Positions 1-8,021 of a stretch of 64,000 bases of DNA are shown here, piece by piece. Position numbers and translations under genes: made by a program. The stretch is from the NCBI GenBank assembly GCA_016713535.1, contig JADJOY010000025.1:1-64000 (forward strand), written 5' to 3'. The notes below the pieces were generated by a model. That model did no database searches. It was not told the origin of the DNA and saw nothing but the letters and a program-made list of their open reading frames with translations. Position 1 is the stretch's first letter; each line of letters opens with the position of its first letter. The DNA comes from Deltaproteobacteria bacterium (GTDB lineage Bacteria > JADJOY01).

Positions 1-263
1 GCGCCAGCGTCGACCTCGACACCTGCGAGCCGCGCGGCACCGGCTTCGACGACCTGTGCGGGGTGTGGACCGACCCCACCTTCGAGGCGAGCCAGCACGC
101 CTACTACTACGCGCGAATCCTCGAGAACCCGACCTGCCGCTGGAGCACCCGCGAGTGCCTGGCGCTCGCTCCCGGGGAGCGGCCGCCTGCGTGCACGGAC
201 CCCGCGATCGCCAGGACCGGACAAGAGCGCGCCTGGACCTCGCCGATCTGGTACACGCCGTGA
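1..263 (+). CDS. DUF3604 family protein, C-terminal fragment
   Basis: The reading frame is open from the left edge (first full codon at base 3) to a TGA at 261-263, so only about the last 86 residues are present. The tail carries the pattern typical of the end of DUF3604 proteins: VWTDPTFEASQHAYYYARIL, then ENPTCRWSTRECL, and the closing QERAWTSPIWYTP. DUF3604 proteins are large (about 600-700 residues), often exported, and of unproven biochemical function. The start, any signal peptide and the main domain lie outside the window. Identification rests on recognising the family's conserved C-terminal motifs. Confidence 0.8.
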   Translation, partial: ASVDLDTCEPRGTGFDDLCGVWTDPTFEASQHAYYYARILENPTCRWSTRECLALAPGERPPACTDPAIARTGQERAWTSPIWYTP

Positions 264-588
264 GCTCTCCGACCTGTCGCTCGTAGCTGCGGCCGCGCTC
301 GCGCCGCCCCTACGCTACCGCGCCTCGTGGCGCCGGACGATGCGGCTGGTCCTCCTGCGACCAGGGGATGGAACCCCGGTCGCTACGCTTCTCCACTCCC
401 CTCGTGGCTGTGAGGCGCGACCGCGAAGTCGCCCGCGGCTGGGACCGATCAGCCCGACTCGTGTCCGTTCCTCGGCGGGCTCGCGCCCGCCGCTACGCCG
501 CCGGTGCCGTTCACACGAAGGCGGATCGCCCGATCCGCGCGCTCACCGCGCGCCCCCCGCAGGTCCGAACAAGTGAGCGAAGGGCTCG
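264..588. other. Intergenic stretch with two small hairpins
   Basis: About 325 bases with no convincing gene. Reading frames exist but look like GC-skew artefacts. Two short perfect inverted repeats are visible: 7-base arms at 474-480/485-491 around a TCGC loop, and 8-base arms at 521-528/531-538. The first hairpin recurs identically at 47630-47647. It may act as a terminator between the DUF3604 gene and the convergent nucleotidyltransferase gene, but there is no T-tract. Confidence 0.4.
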
Positions 589-1167
589 TCAGCCGAGGAC
601 GTCGCGCACGATCTCGTCCCAAGCGCCGACGCGCGGGTCGTCCTCTCCGACCAAGCCCACCAGCTTCGATCGAACGAAGGCCCGGTCGAGCAGCTCCCGT
701 TGATCACGCACGACCGCCTCGACGTCCGCGAGATCTTTCCGCCGGAAGAACATCATCTTGAGGACACAGGTGTCCTCTGGCCCCAAGATCCACAGTGGCT
801 TGCCGAGCAGCATGACCTCGCGACGCCGAGACTCGAGCTCGGCGTAGAACTCGATGGCGGGCACGAACACGTCGACCCGCAGACCATCGACCACGCCACG
901 AAACTGTCCTTCGCCGATCGCGCGACGCACCACGGCTTCGCGCGGCTCATCCGGCTCGAAGCCCACGGATCGCAGCACCGCGAGCGCCGAATCGAGATCC
1001 TTCCACGGCGACACGAACACGTTGATGTCGACGTCGATCGTGGCGCGCGGTGGTGCATAGTAGGCGAGCGCAAGCGCGCCGCCGACCGCATACTTCAGCT
1101 CGTGCCCCTCGAGAGCGTCGGCGAGACGGCGCGCGACTTCGCCCGCGGTGGGGCGTGCGTCAGCCAC
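589..1167 (-). CDS. AbiEii/MNT-like nucleotidyltransferase domain protein
   Basis: A 192-residue protein. Near the N-terminus it has AVGGALALAYYAPPRATIDV followed by DIN, the G-G-x-A ... PR-x-T-x-D-x-D arrangement of minimal nucleotidyltransferases related to AbiEii toxins and to small NTases of type IV or type VII toxin-antitoxin systems. The two Asp of the DVD motif would bind metal. The GTG at 1167 overlaps the stop of the preceding 73-residue ORF by 8 bases, so translation is probably coupled; a TTG at 1185 is the alternative start. Whether the pair is a toxin-antitoxin module, or this is a stand-alone NTase acting on RNA or small molecules, cannot be told from sequence. Confidence 0.7.
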   Translation of the reverse strand: MADARPTAGEVARRLADALEGHELKYAVGGALALAYYAPPRATIDVDINVFVSPWKDLDSALAVLRSVGFEPDEPREAVVRRAIGEGQFRGVVDGLRVDVFVPAIEFYAELESRRREVMLLGKPLWILGPEDTCVLKMMFFRRKDLADVEAVVRDQRELLDRAFVRSKLVGLVGEDDPRVGAWDEIVRDVLG

Positions 1168-1381
1168 GCGCGTGCTGCCGGGCAAGACGGCGGAGATGCT
1201 CGACGGTCGAGGGGGGAAGCGGGTCGGCCCTCAGCAATCGCGACGCACCATCCGGGTCCGCCGCGATGATCTGCATCGCGGTGCGACATGCCGATTCGAG
1301 CGCCTCCGCTCGCTCCAGGACCGAGCGGTCGCGCCAGCTCGGCGCGAGTCGTAGCTCAGGCCATCTCGATGCGCTGGGCAT
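1160..1381 (-). CDS. Small protein (73 aa) upstream of the nucleotidyltransferase
   Basis: ATG at 1381, TGA at 1160-1162, overlapping the following nucleotidyltransferase start. The predicted protein is mostly helical, with charged segments around RSVLERAEALESACRTA and PSTVEHLRRLARQHARG. No family recognised. Its position directly before an AbiEii-like NTase with an overlapping stop/start suggests a two-gene unit, possibly an antitoxin, but it lacks the AbiEi winged-helix length. The frame continues open upstream to a longer start at 1633; the residues upstream of 1381 lie opposite the convincing plus-strand gene at 1518-1961, so the short start is preferred. Confidence 0.5.
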   Translation of the reverse strand: MPSASRWPELRLAPSWRDRSVLERAEALESACRTAMQIIAADPDGASRLLRADPLPPSTVEHLRRLARQHARG

Positions 1382-1517
1382 GCGGCAGAGGGTACCAACG
1401 ACGGCTCGGGCCGGCCAGCGACGATCGCGCGAGAGGCGCCGGCCTCTCGGTGCCGCGGCCGATGGTTTCAACGGCAGCGGGGGCGCGCTACGTTCTGGGA
1501 CGAGCCGGAGGTCCGTC

Positions 1518-1961
1518 ATGCCGCCCACGCCGTCCGCCGTCGCACCGCGCCAGTTCTTCCTCGCCGACACGCTGCGCTGGGAGGCGGCGCAGGGTCTGCC
1601 CGGGGTTGGTGAGATCGGCCTCGCCCGGCGCACGCTGGACGGCCCCGAGGAGATCGTCGGCTACGACAAGCTCCTCGAGGGCCAGAACTACATCTACGCG
1701 CAGCGCAAGTGCCGCGTGACCAAGGCGTTCCCGAACGGCACATTCGGGATCACCTTCGAGCTCAAGGAAGACTACTGGTTCCGCAACTGCGTGCCGGCCG
1801 GCTCGCTCAAGCCGATCCCCGAGAAGAAGCCCAAGAAGCCGCCGGTGGCCAAGCCCGCCGCCGCCCCCAAGCCGGCGGCGGCGGCACCGGCACCCGCCAC
1901 CGAGACCTCGACGGAGCCGGCCGCCGCACCGCCCGCCGAGCCGCTGCCGACGACGACCTGA
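1518..1961 (+). CDS. Hypothetical protein with Pro/Ala/Lys-rich tail (147 aa)
   Basis: ATG at 1518. Residues 1 to about 100 form a compact mixed alpha/beta region (for example EEIVGYDKLLEGQNYIYAQR and FELKEDYWFRNCVPAG). From about residue 102 the sequence becomes low-complexity: a Lys/Pro stretch (EKKPKKPPVAKP), then Ala/Pro repeats ending in LPTTT. Such tails are usually disordered. No signal peptide or membrane segment. I do not recognise the family. It converges on the sigma-54 activator gene, and a perfect inverted repeat (1975-2031) separates them. Confidence 0.6.
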   Translation: MPPTPSAVAPRQFFLADTLRWEAAQGLPGVGEIGLARRTLDGPEEIVGYDKLLEGQNYIYAQRKCRVTKAFPNGTFGITFELKEDYWFRNCVPAGSLKPIPEKKPKKPPVAKPAAAPKPAAAAPAPATETSTEPAAAPPAEPLPTTT

Positions 1962-1974
1962 CGCGGCCGGTACC

Positions 1975-2031
1975 GTAGCGCGGGGGCTCGTCCCCCGCCG
2001 ACGCTCAGCGGGGGACGAGCCCCCGCGCTAC
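1975..2031. terminator. 24-bp perfect inverted repeat between convergent genes
   Basis: Arms 1975-1998 and 2008-2031 are perfectly complementary over 24 bases around a 9-base loop (CGACGCTCA). The element lies between two convergent genes (stops at 1961 and 2049). The position and very stable stem suggest a bidirectional terminator, though neither side has a U-tract. Confidence 0.55.
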
Positions 2032-2048
2032 GAACGGAACGCCCCGCC

Positions 2049-3587
2049 TCACATCCCGAACGTCTTCTTGCGGTCGAAGTACTTGGTCCGCGAGATGTCC
2101 AAGAGCTCCATGGCGCGCTCGTTGTTGCCGCCCGCCGCGGCGAGCGCCTTGCGGAAGTGGACCCGCTCGACCTCGGTCACCACCTGCTCGAGGGTCGGGA
2201 ACCCTTCGGAATCGGGGGACCGGCGGGTCTGGACGTAGCTCGGCAGGTCGGCGAGCCGGATCACCGCGCCGTCCACCACCGCGTCGAGCTCCTCGACGAT
2301 GCGCATGAGCTGGCGCACGTTTCCCGGCCACGGATAGCGCGCGAGCGCGCGCATCGCCTCGCGGTCGATGCGCTTCGAGGAGTGGATGCGCCGCAGCAGG
2401 TGGTCGACGAGCGCGGGGACGTCGTCGGGGCGCTCACGCAGCGGCGGCACCACCACCGTCACGCCCTGGATTCGGTAGAGCAGGTCCTCGCGGAAGCGGC
2501 CGTTGCGGACCTCGTGCTGGAGATCGCGGTTGGTCGCGGACACCAGCCGCACGTTGGTGCGCAAGGTCTCGGTGCCGCCCACCCGCTCGAACTCGCCGGT
2601 CTCGAGCACGCGCAAGAGCTTCGCCTGGATCGCCGGGCTCAGCTCGCCGAGCTCGTCGAGGAAGAGCGTGCCGGTGCTCGCCAGCTCGAAGCGGCCGCGC
2701 TTGCGCGCCAGCGCTCCCGAGAAGGCGCCGCGCTCGTGGCCGAAGAGCTCGGATTCGGCGAGGGTCTCGGGCAGCGCCGCGACGTTCACGCCCACGAACG
2801 GGCCCGCGGCGCGCGGGCTCAGACGGTGTAGCGCGCGCGCGAACACGTCCTTGCCGGTGCCGGTCTCGCCGAGCAGGAGCACCGGGATGCGCTTGGCCGC
2901 GACGCGCTGCAGCCGGTCGAAGGCGGCGCGGATGGGCTCGGACGCGCCGACGATCTCCTGCTCGAGCATCGCCTCTTGCTGGAGGAGCTCCCAGCGCTGG
3001 CTGTCGAGGTCACGCTCCGACTGCACGCGCGCCAGCGCCGAGGCGTTGCGGAACGCGATGCGGATGAACTGGGCGAGCACCGTCACGAACGCCAGATCGG
3101 CCTTGGTGAAGGCGCCCGAGTCGACGCGATTGTCGGCGTAGATCACGCCGTCGCACGAGCCCTTCTGGCCGAGCGGCACCGCGAGCACCGAGCGGATCTG
3201 GTTCGCCACCACGCTCTTCGAGCTCGAGAAGGCGCTGTCGTCGGCGGCGTCGAGGGTGAGGATCGCGGCGCCGCGGCTCATCACCTCGTCGATGATGGTC
3301 TTGCTGACCGGCCAGCGACGCACGTCGTCGTCGAGGTCGAGGTTCATCGAGGCCCGGGCGCGCAGCCGCCCCGCCTCGTCGAGGACCGCGACCAGGCAGC
3401 GCTCCATGCGGATCACCCGTCCGAGCGCCGGGACCACCGCCTCCGCCACCCCCGCGACGTCGGTCTCGGAGCAGACGGCGTCGGCGAGGCGGTAGATCAG
3501 CTCGAGGCGCCGATGCGACTCGGCGAGCTGCGCGGCGCTCGGATGCTCGCGGAGCACCTCGTCGAGCAGATCCCAACCGAAGCTCAT
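2049..3587 (-). CDS. GAF-domain sigma-54-dependent transcriptional activator (NtrC family)
   Basis: A 512-residue activator. An N-terminal GAF sensor (about 25-190) precedes an AAA+ domain with Walker A GETGTGKD (240-247), the sigma-54 contact loop GAFSGA (287-292) and Walker B LFLDELGE (about 308-315). A Fis-type helix-turn-helix ends the protein ([20 protein letters not shown]). It should hydrolyse ATP to remodel RNA polymerase carrying sigma-54 at -24/-12 promoters; the GAF ligand is unknown. There is no receiver domain, so control is by ligand or partner rather than phosphorylation. The contact loop has Ser where GAFTGA has Thr. The start at 3587 is chosen because the GAF domain begins shortly after; an open extension to 3716 would run into the divergent promoter region. 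Confidence 0.92.
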   Translation of the reverse strand: MSFGWDLLDEVLREHPSAAQLAESHRRLELIYRLADAVCSETDVAGVAEAVVPALGRVIRMERCLVAVLDEAGRLRARASMNLDLDDDVRRWPVSKTIIDEVMSRGAAILTLDAADDSAFSSSKSVVANQIRSVLAVPLGQKGSCDGVIYADNRVDSGAFTKADLAFVTVLAQFIRIAFRNASALARVQSERDLDSQRWELLQQEAMLEQEIVGASEPIRAAFDRLQRVAAKRIPVLLLGETGTGKDVFARALHRLSPRAAGPFVGVNVAALPETLAESELFGHERGAFSGALARKRGRFELASTGTLFLDELGELSPAIQAKLLRVLETGEFERVGGTETLRTNVRLVSATNRDLQHEVRNGRFREDLLYRIQGVTVVVPPLRERPDDVPALVDHLLRRIHSSKRIDREAMRALARYPWPGNVRQLMRIVEELDAVVDGAVIRLADLPSYVQTRRSPDSEGFPTLEQVVTEVERVHFRKALAAAGGNNERAMELLDISRTKYFDRKKTFGM

Positions 3588-3883
3588 GTCGCAGGGCGCT
3601 CCGGGCGGGAATCGGACCCCGCCACGCACCCTCTCGATTATCACATCTGATCGACCGTGAGCTACGGGTAAATGAGGAATCGAGGATGATCCGAACATCG
3701 GATCACGCGATTCCATTTTCGGATGGATACCAATACTTATTCAGATCGACATTGATCACACAAGATCGCCAACCCATTGGAATAACAGTGTATCGATCAG
3801 GGGAATCCACCCGGCACCGCGCTTGAGTCGAGGGGCTCTCGAAACCGCAAGGCGCCCACCCCACGGCGCCGGGAGGAGAGCCC
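3588..3883. promoter_or_regulatory. AT-rich divergent promoter region with a sigma-54-like site
   Basis: This 296-base gap between divergent genes has a clear AT-rich core (about 3640-3805), rare in this window. At 3812-3827 the sequence CGGCACCGCGCTTGAG resembles a -24/-12 promoter: GG at 3813-3814, ten bases, then GA instead of the usual GC. It faces the lipoprotein gene starting at 3884, about 57 bases downstream of the -12 element. This would fit activation of the lipoprotein by the neighbouring sigma-54 activator, but the -12 mismatch leaves it uncertain. Confidence 0.4.
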
Positions 3884-4852
3884 ATGTTCCGCACCCTTCG
3901 CCGCTCGGTCTCTAGCCGTTTTTCGGTGTCCCTCGCCGCCGCACTGGTGGTCATGCTCACGGCGGCCTGCAAGGAGCCGCCCGCCGGCACCGCCGGGATC
4001 AGCCCTGCCCACTGGCCGAACGCGCAAGCGGCGGACTGGACCACGTACAGGCAACAGCAGGGCGAGGTCGGCAGCCAGCTCGGAGTTCACGTCGCCTGGA
4101 ACACCAGCGGCGACGGCGTGATCCCGAACTGCATCCTCGCCGCGCTCGCGAACGGCGCGCGGCCGGTCGTGGTGCTCGGGCTGAAGGACGTCGCCGGTAA
4201 CCCCGACAAGCTCGCCGCGCTCGAGGGCATGGTGCGGCAGCTCGTCACCAGCTATCCGATCGACTTCCTCGCCTTCGGCAACGAGATCAACAACGACCCC
4301 GCGGTGGACTCGATGCTGCCGGTCATCGAGCACATGGCGCAGTTCACGAAGGCGCTGGGGACGCCCACGCAGGTGTTCACGGTGTTCCAGTACGAGTCGA
4401 TGCTCACCAACCCGAAAGCCGCGAGCTACCTGGCGCAGGTGCCGTCGCTGGCGTTCGTCGGCTTCACGAGCTACCCGTTCCTCAAGTACTCGGCGACCTC
4501 GCAGATGCCGACCACCTACTACGACACGATCGCCAAGTGGACCGCCAAGGCGTGGGCGCTCACGGAGGTCGGATGGCCGTCGCGGCAGAGCTTCCCCGGG
4601 TACCCGACCATCAAGGGCTCGGAGGCCGAGCAGGTCAACTTCATCAGCAAGGTCGCGAACATCCTGCCGAACAAGCCGGTGGTGTTCGTCAACTGGTTCA
4701 CGGTTTGTGACCTGGCGGAATGGAAAGAGACCGACCCCGTCAGCAACTTCAACCAAGTCTTCTACACGATCGGATTGCGGCGGAACTCGGGGACGGCCAA
4801 GCAGGCCTACGAGGCGTGGCGACAGTTCTACGTCGCATCGAAGTCGGCGTGA
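3884..4852 (+). CDS. Glycoside-hydrolase-like lipoprotein (TIM-barrel type)
   Basis: A 322-residue protein with a basic start, hydrophobic stretch and lipobox (VVMLTAAC, lipidated Cys about residue 29), so it is a predicted lipoprotein. The mature part resembles clan GH-A barrels such as GH53 and GH17-like proteins. FLAFGNEINNDP would supply the acid/base Glu after strand 4, and WALTEVGWPS the nucleophile Glu after strand 7. Substrate cannot be assigned. GGGAGGAG lies just before the ATG. The gene is followed by a strong intrinsic terminator and diverges from the sigma-54 activator that may control it. Confidence 0.75.
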   Translation: MFRTLRRSVSSRFSVSLAAALVVMLTAACKEPPAGTAGISPAHWPNAQAADWTTYRQQQGEVGSQLGVHVAWNTSGDGVIPNCILAALANGARPVVVLGLKDVAGNPDKLAALEGMVRQLVTSYPIDFLAFGNEINNDPAVDSMLPVIEHMAQFTKALGTPTQVFTVFQYESMLTNPKAASYLAQVPSLAFVGFTSYPFLKYSATSQMPTTYYDTIAKWTAKAWALTEVGWPSRQSFPGYPTIKGSEAEQVNFISKVANILPNKPVVFVNWFTVCDLAEWKETDPVSNFNQVFYTIGLRRNSGTAKQAYEAWRQFYVASKSA

Positions 4853-4873
4853 GTCGTCCCCCCGAAGTGGGGT

Positions 4874-4911
4874 GAGCGGGCCGGGAGCGAAAGCTCCCGG
4901 CCCGCTCTTTT
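4874..4911 (+). terminator. Intrinsic terminator after the lipoprotein gene
   Basis: A 15-base perfect stem (arms 4874-4888 and 4893-4907) closed by a GAAA tetraloop and followed by TTTT. It lies 22 bases after the stop at 4852 and is a textbook rho-independent terminator. Confidence 0.9.
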
Positions 4912-4949
4912 CACCCGGATCGTAGCCCTCGCCCGGATGGCGCCTGGCA

Positions 4950-5206
4950 CGCCGGTGAACGACGCGATGGCGGAAACACGATCGTCGCCGGACCGCCGGA
5001 GGCGGTCCCTCCAGACCGAGCGCCGGGCACGCGACGCGTGCCCCTCCGCGATCGCGCACGACCGGACTGGACGGTCGCGCGCCGCGCGACCATCGATACC
5101 AGACGGAGTCGCATCGACGAGCGCGTCGATCGCCGGAGGAGCGGGGGCTTGGCCTCGGCCTGGAGGGCCCGACTCCGTCGGGCCGCGGTCCGCGGAACGG
5201 CTACGT
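4950..5206. repeat. Dispersed palindromic repeats between terminator and HAD gene
   Basis: No gene here. A hairpin module with arms ACCGCC/GGCGGT and the CCCTCCAGA tail lies at about 4990-5015. The module GGGCACGCGACGCGTGCCCC follows at 5025-5044, and a third module (GGAGGGCCCGACTCCGTCGG, completed by GCC) lies at about 5160-5185. These are the recurrent modules of the dispersed family described under findings. Confidence 0.75.
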
Positions 5207-5217
5207 CCGAGCCGGCC

Positions 5218-6009
5218 TCAGATCAGCAGGTCGGGCAGCTCGGCGAAGCTCCGGATCTCGAGGTCCGGCTCGGGCAGGTCGGGGTCCAGCTCCCGCCCCT
5301 TGCGGTTGATCCACGCCACGTCGAGACCCGCCTGCTTGGCGCCGAGGACGTCGGCGCCGGGCGTGTCGCCGACGAAGAGCGCCTCGCTCGGCGCGATCCC
5401 CATGCGCGCGAGCGGCGCCTCGAAGAGCTCGGCGTGCGGCTTCACCTTGCCGACCGCGTCGGACACGACGATCTCCTCGAAGAACCGCGTGAGATCGAGG
5501 CGGTCGAGGATCTTGAGGCAGGTGGGTGCGTGGTCGAAGTTGGAGACGAGCGCGAGCCGGTGACCACGCGCGAGCCGCTCGAGCGCCGCGGCGTGGGTCG
5601 CGGGCAGCATCGTGCAGCGCGCGAGGTGCTCCATGTGGCACTCGACCAGCCGCTCGACGAACGCAACCTCACGCACACCGTCCGGCGCGCCCAGCCGCTC
5701 CAGCACCCGCGCGAAGCGCAGCATCGACGAGCGCTCGAGGAGGTCCGCCTCCTTCTCCGCCTGCATCTCGTCCGAGACCTCGATCAGCATCCGCAAGATC
5801 GTCTCGGGGGATGGATGGACCCAGCGCTCGGTGAGGATCTCGACCAGCATCGGCACGGTGCTCGGCACGGCGCGGTCGCCGACCCGCATCTCGGGCAACC
5901 CGGCGCGGTCGAACGTGACGAGGGTCTCGAACAGATCGCACAGCACCGCCTGGTAGCGGCGCGTGGCGCGACCTCGGATCAGCCGGATTCGGGTTCGCGT
6001 TCCGCTCAT
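5218..6009 (-). CDS. HAD-superfamily hydrolase
   Basis: A 263-residue protein. The HAD signature is present although motif I is altered: AVLCDLFETLVTFD (D-x-F-x-T, like class I haloacid dehalogenase-type enzymes), motif II LVSNFDH, the Lys motif VGKVKPHAELF and motif IV FVGDTPGADVLGAKQAG. The alpha-helical cap sits between motifs I and II, so this is subclass I, typical of phosphatases or dehalogenases acting on small molecules. Substrate unknown. The ATG at 6009 is chosen because upstream residues are low-complexity. It follows the DHH phosphoesterase gene on the same strand with a 115-base gap containing a hairpin. Confidence 0.85.
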   Translation of the reverse strand: MSGTRTRIRLIRGRATRRYQAVLCDLFETLVTFDRAGLPEMRVGDRAVPSTVPMLVEILTERWVHPSPETILRMLIEVSDEMQAEKEADLLERSSMLRFARVLERLGAPDGVREVAFVERLVECHMEHLARCTMLPATHAAALERLARGHRLALVSNFDHAPTCLKILDRLDLTRFFEEIVVSDAVGKVKPHAELFEAPLARMGIAPSEALFVGDTPGADVLGAKQAGLDVAWINRKGRELDPDLPEPDLEIRSFAELPDLLI

Positions 6010-6044
6010 GCCCACGCCCTCGGTGAAGCCCGCTCCAAGCGCGA

Positions 6045-6068
6045 CGGGGCCGTCTCGCGACGGCCCCG
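6045..6068. other. Hairpin between DHH and HAD genes
   Basis: Perfect 10-base arms (6045-6054 and 6059-6068) with a TCGC loop in the gap between two same-strand genes. No U-tract follows on either strand, so it may be an attenuator, an mRNA end-protecting stem or a weak terminator. Confidence 0.35.
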
Positions 6069-6124
6069 CTTCGTGCTGCTCACCGGCGCGGGCTCGACCA
6101 CCCCCGCGCCACGACCGGACCCGC

Positions 6125-7235
6125 TCAGCCCTCGTTCGCCTTGCCGATCGCCTCGCGGAAGCGCTTGCTGACCAGCTCACGCGCCAGCCGGCAAGTGAGC
6201 TCGCGGTCGGGATGGGTGGCGAGGTAACCGAGCGGGATCTGGAACCCGCCTTTGTCCTTGAGGTTGCCGCCGCCGTAGTAGCGGCCGGTCGCCTCGTCCA
6301 TGCCGAAGGTCTTCTTGAGGAACGAGTCCGGATCGACCACCTCGCTCGAGGTGCGCAGGCTGCCGTCGATGTTCTTGCCGTCGACGATGCCCGAACACCA
6401 GCACCGTGTCGGTGCCGCCGCGGCGGAGCAGGAAGTCGGCGGCCTGGGGGATGCCGTCACGATCCTCGCTGCGCACGAAGCCCACGTCGCTCAGCATGTA
6501 GTTGTCGTAGATCTGCTTGTTCTCGAGGGCGCGGCGGATGAGCTCCATGATCTCCGGGCTCAGCGCCTGACGGCTGATCTTTCGCAACAGGTCCTTGCTG
6601 ACCGCCGAGTCGAGGTACATCACCGCCGACAGGTCGAAGCGCGTGGCCTCGATGAGGTTCTGGGTGTCGGTACGGATGCCGTGGGCCAGGGAGGTGGCGA
6701 TCTGCACCTGCGGCTCGTCCTTGCGGTCGAGACCCTTGGGGAAGCGCTGGCGCAGGTAGGACGCGTAGATGGACGCGGTGGCGCCGACGTCCTCGCGGAT
6801 GTCGACGAACTCCGCCGGCACGTCGCTGGTGCGCTTGTGGTGATCGACGAAGGCGACGAACGCCTTGCCCTTGAGCTCGTCGTCGATCGGGGTGTTGATC
6901 TTCTGCGAGTCGACCAGCGAGAAGCACGAGAACTCCGAGAGGTCGAGATCCTCGTGGTAGAGCGTGAGCTCGATGTCGAGGGTCTTGAGGAGTGCCCGGT
7001 TCTCCTGGTGGCTGGGATCGCGGAAGGTCAGGATCGTGGTCTCGATGCCGTGCTCGTTCGCCAGGTAGCGATGAGCCAGCGCCGAGGAGATGCCGTCGGG
7101 GTCCGGGAAGCCGCTCAGGATGACGAGCATCTTCCCGCCAGCGTGGCGCTTGAGGGCGACTTGAAGCTGTCGCGCTCGTTCTTCGTCCAAGCTCGTGATG
7201 GCTTCGAGCTGTGGGGCTGCTGCGGTGGCTTCCAT
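6125..7235 (-). CDS. DHH/DHHA1 phosphoesterase, apparent frameshift
   Basis: The N-terminal part (from ATG 7235) has GFPDPDGISSALAHRYLANE, SLVDSQKIN and the signature VDHHKRTSD, as in DHH phosphoesterases related to RecJ/NrnA that cleave small nucleotides or cyclic dinucleotides. The C-terminal DHHA1 motif (YYGGGNLKDKGGFQIPLGYL) is in another frame, entered at 6390-6392 where a CCC run carries one base too many: VLVFG should continue as IVDGKNIDGSL. Corrected, the protein is 369 residues. All visible catalytic motifs are intact, so this is more likely a sequencing indel than decay. Confidence 0.8.
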
Positions 7236-7532
7236 GGGAGGTGAATCTCCGTCCGCTCACCCGGACATCCGAAACCGTCACGACCGCTGACCCGACGTCC
7301 CCTGCCCCGATGGGGGGCGAGCTACGAAGACGCGCGGTCCGAAGACGCCAGGTGAGGAGGCCGGGGCACCGATGGATCCTCCGCGGCCGGCGAAGCTCGC
7401 CGAATGGCGCGCGCCGACCGATCGGTGCCCCTGGCTGGCGTCCGGGGTGAGGGGCAGCATACCCGAGGTGCGGGAGGCGAGCTACCGAAAACCGGTGCTC
7501 CCGCCGCACTGCGTCACGGGCCGGGGGAGGGG

Positions 7533-7817
7533 GACCGATCGGCTGGAGGCCGCGATCCCGCGCGGCCGCGGCATTGGATCGGACTCGAGCGCCGCGGCGG
7601 TGAGGGACCACCGCCCTCCAGCCGGGGGAGCGGAATCAATCGGATGGAGGGCCGCGATCCTTCGCGGCCGCCGCTCGCCCGACCGAGCGGGCGCGCTCCG
7701 AGGGAGGGGCACGCGTCGCGTGCCCGGCGATACGGGCGGGCGCACGCCTCGACCACCCGTCGTTCCCCGTACGACACGATCCCATCCTGGAGGGCCGCGA
7801 CCCTTCGCGGCCGCTGA
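7533..7817. repeat. Palindromic repeat cluster upstream of the mevalonate operon
   Basis: The gap 7236-8021 (786 bases) holds no convincing gene. From about 7533 to 7817 it carries family modules: GGAGGCCGCGATCCCGCGCG (about 7544), a second copy at about 7641-7671, the GAGGGGCACGCGTCGCGTGC module at 7704-7733 and a third gGAGGGCCGCGacc copy at 7788-7815. Each is a short hairpin. The rest (about 7820-8021) should hold the promoter of the mevalonate operon; no clear -35/-10 was seen. Confidence 0.75.
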
Positions 7818-8021
7818 CGACCGACCGGATGCGACGCTGCGGCACCGCCCCCCCGGCCAGCGACATCGCCACGACCTTCGAGGTGCCACGGGAGCGCATC
7901 GTCTTCCTCCGGTGATGCGAGAGCGGGGTATCGGCACGGGATCGCGGCGAGAGCCGTCGGCGCGAGGGTGTGCCGGGTTTATGCTAGCGCCACCCTCACG
8001 ACCCGTTGCCGGATCCGAGAC

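Noticed and set aside
6360-6400. Programmed frameshifting in the DHH gene
   Set aside because: No slippery heptamer and no downstream pseudoknot-like structure are visible; a plain indel in a C run explains the break.
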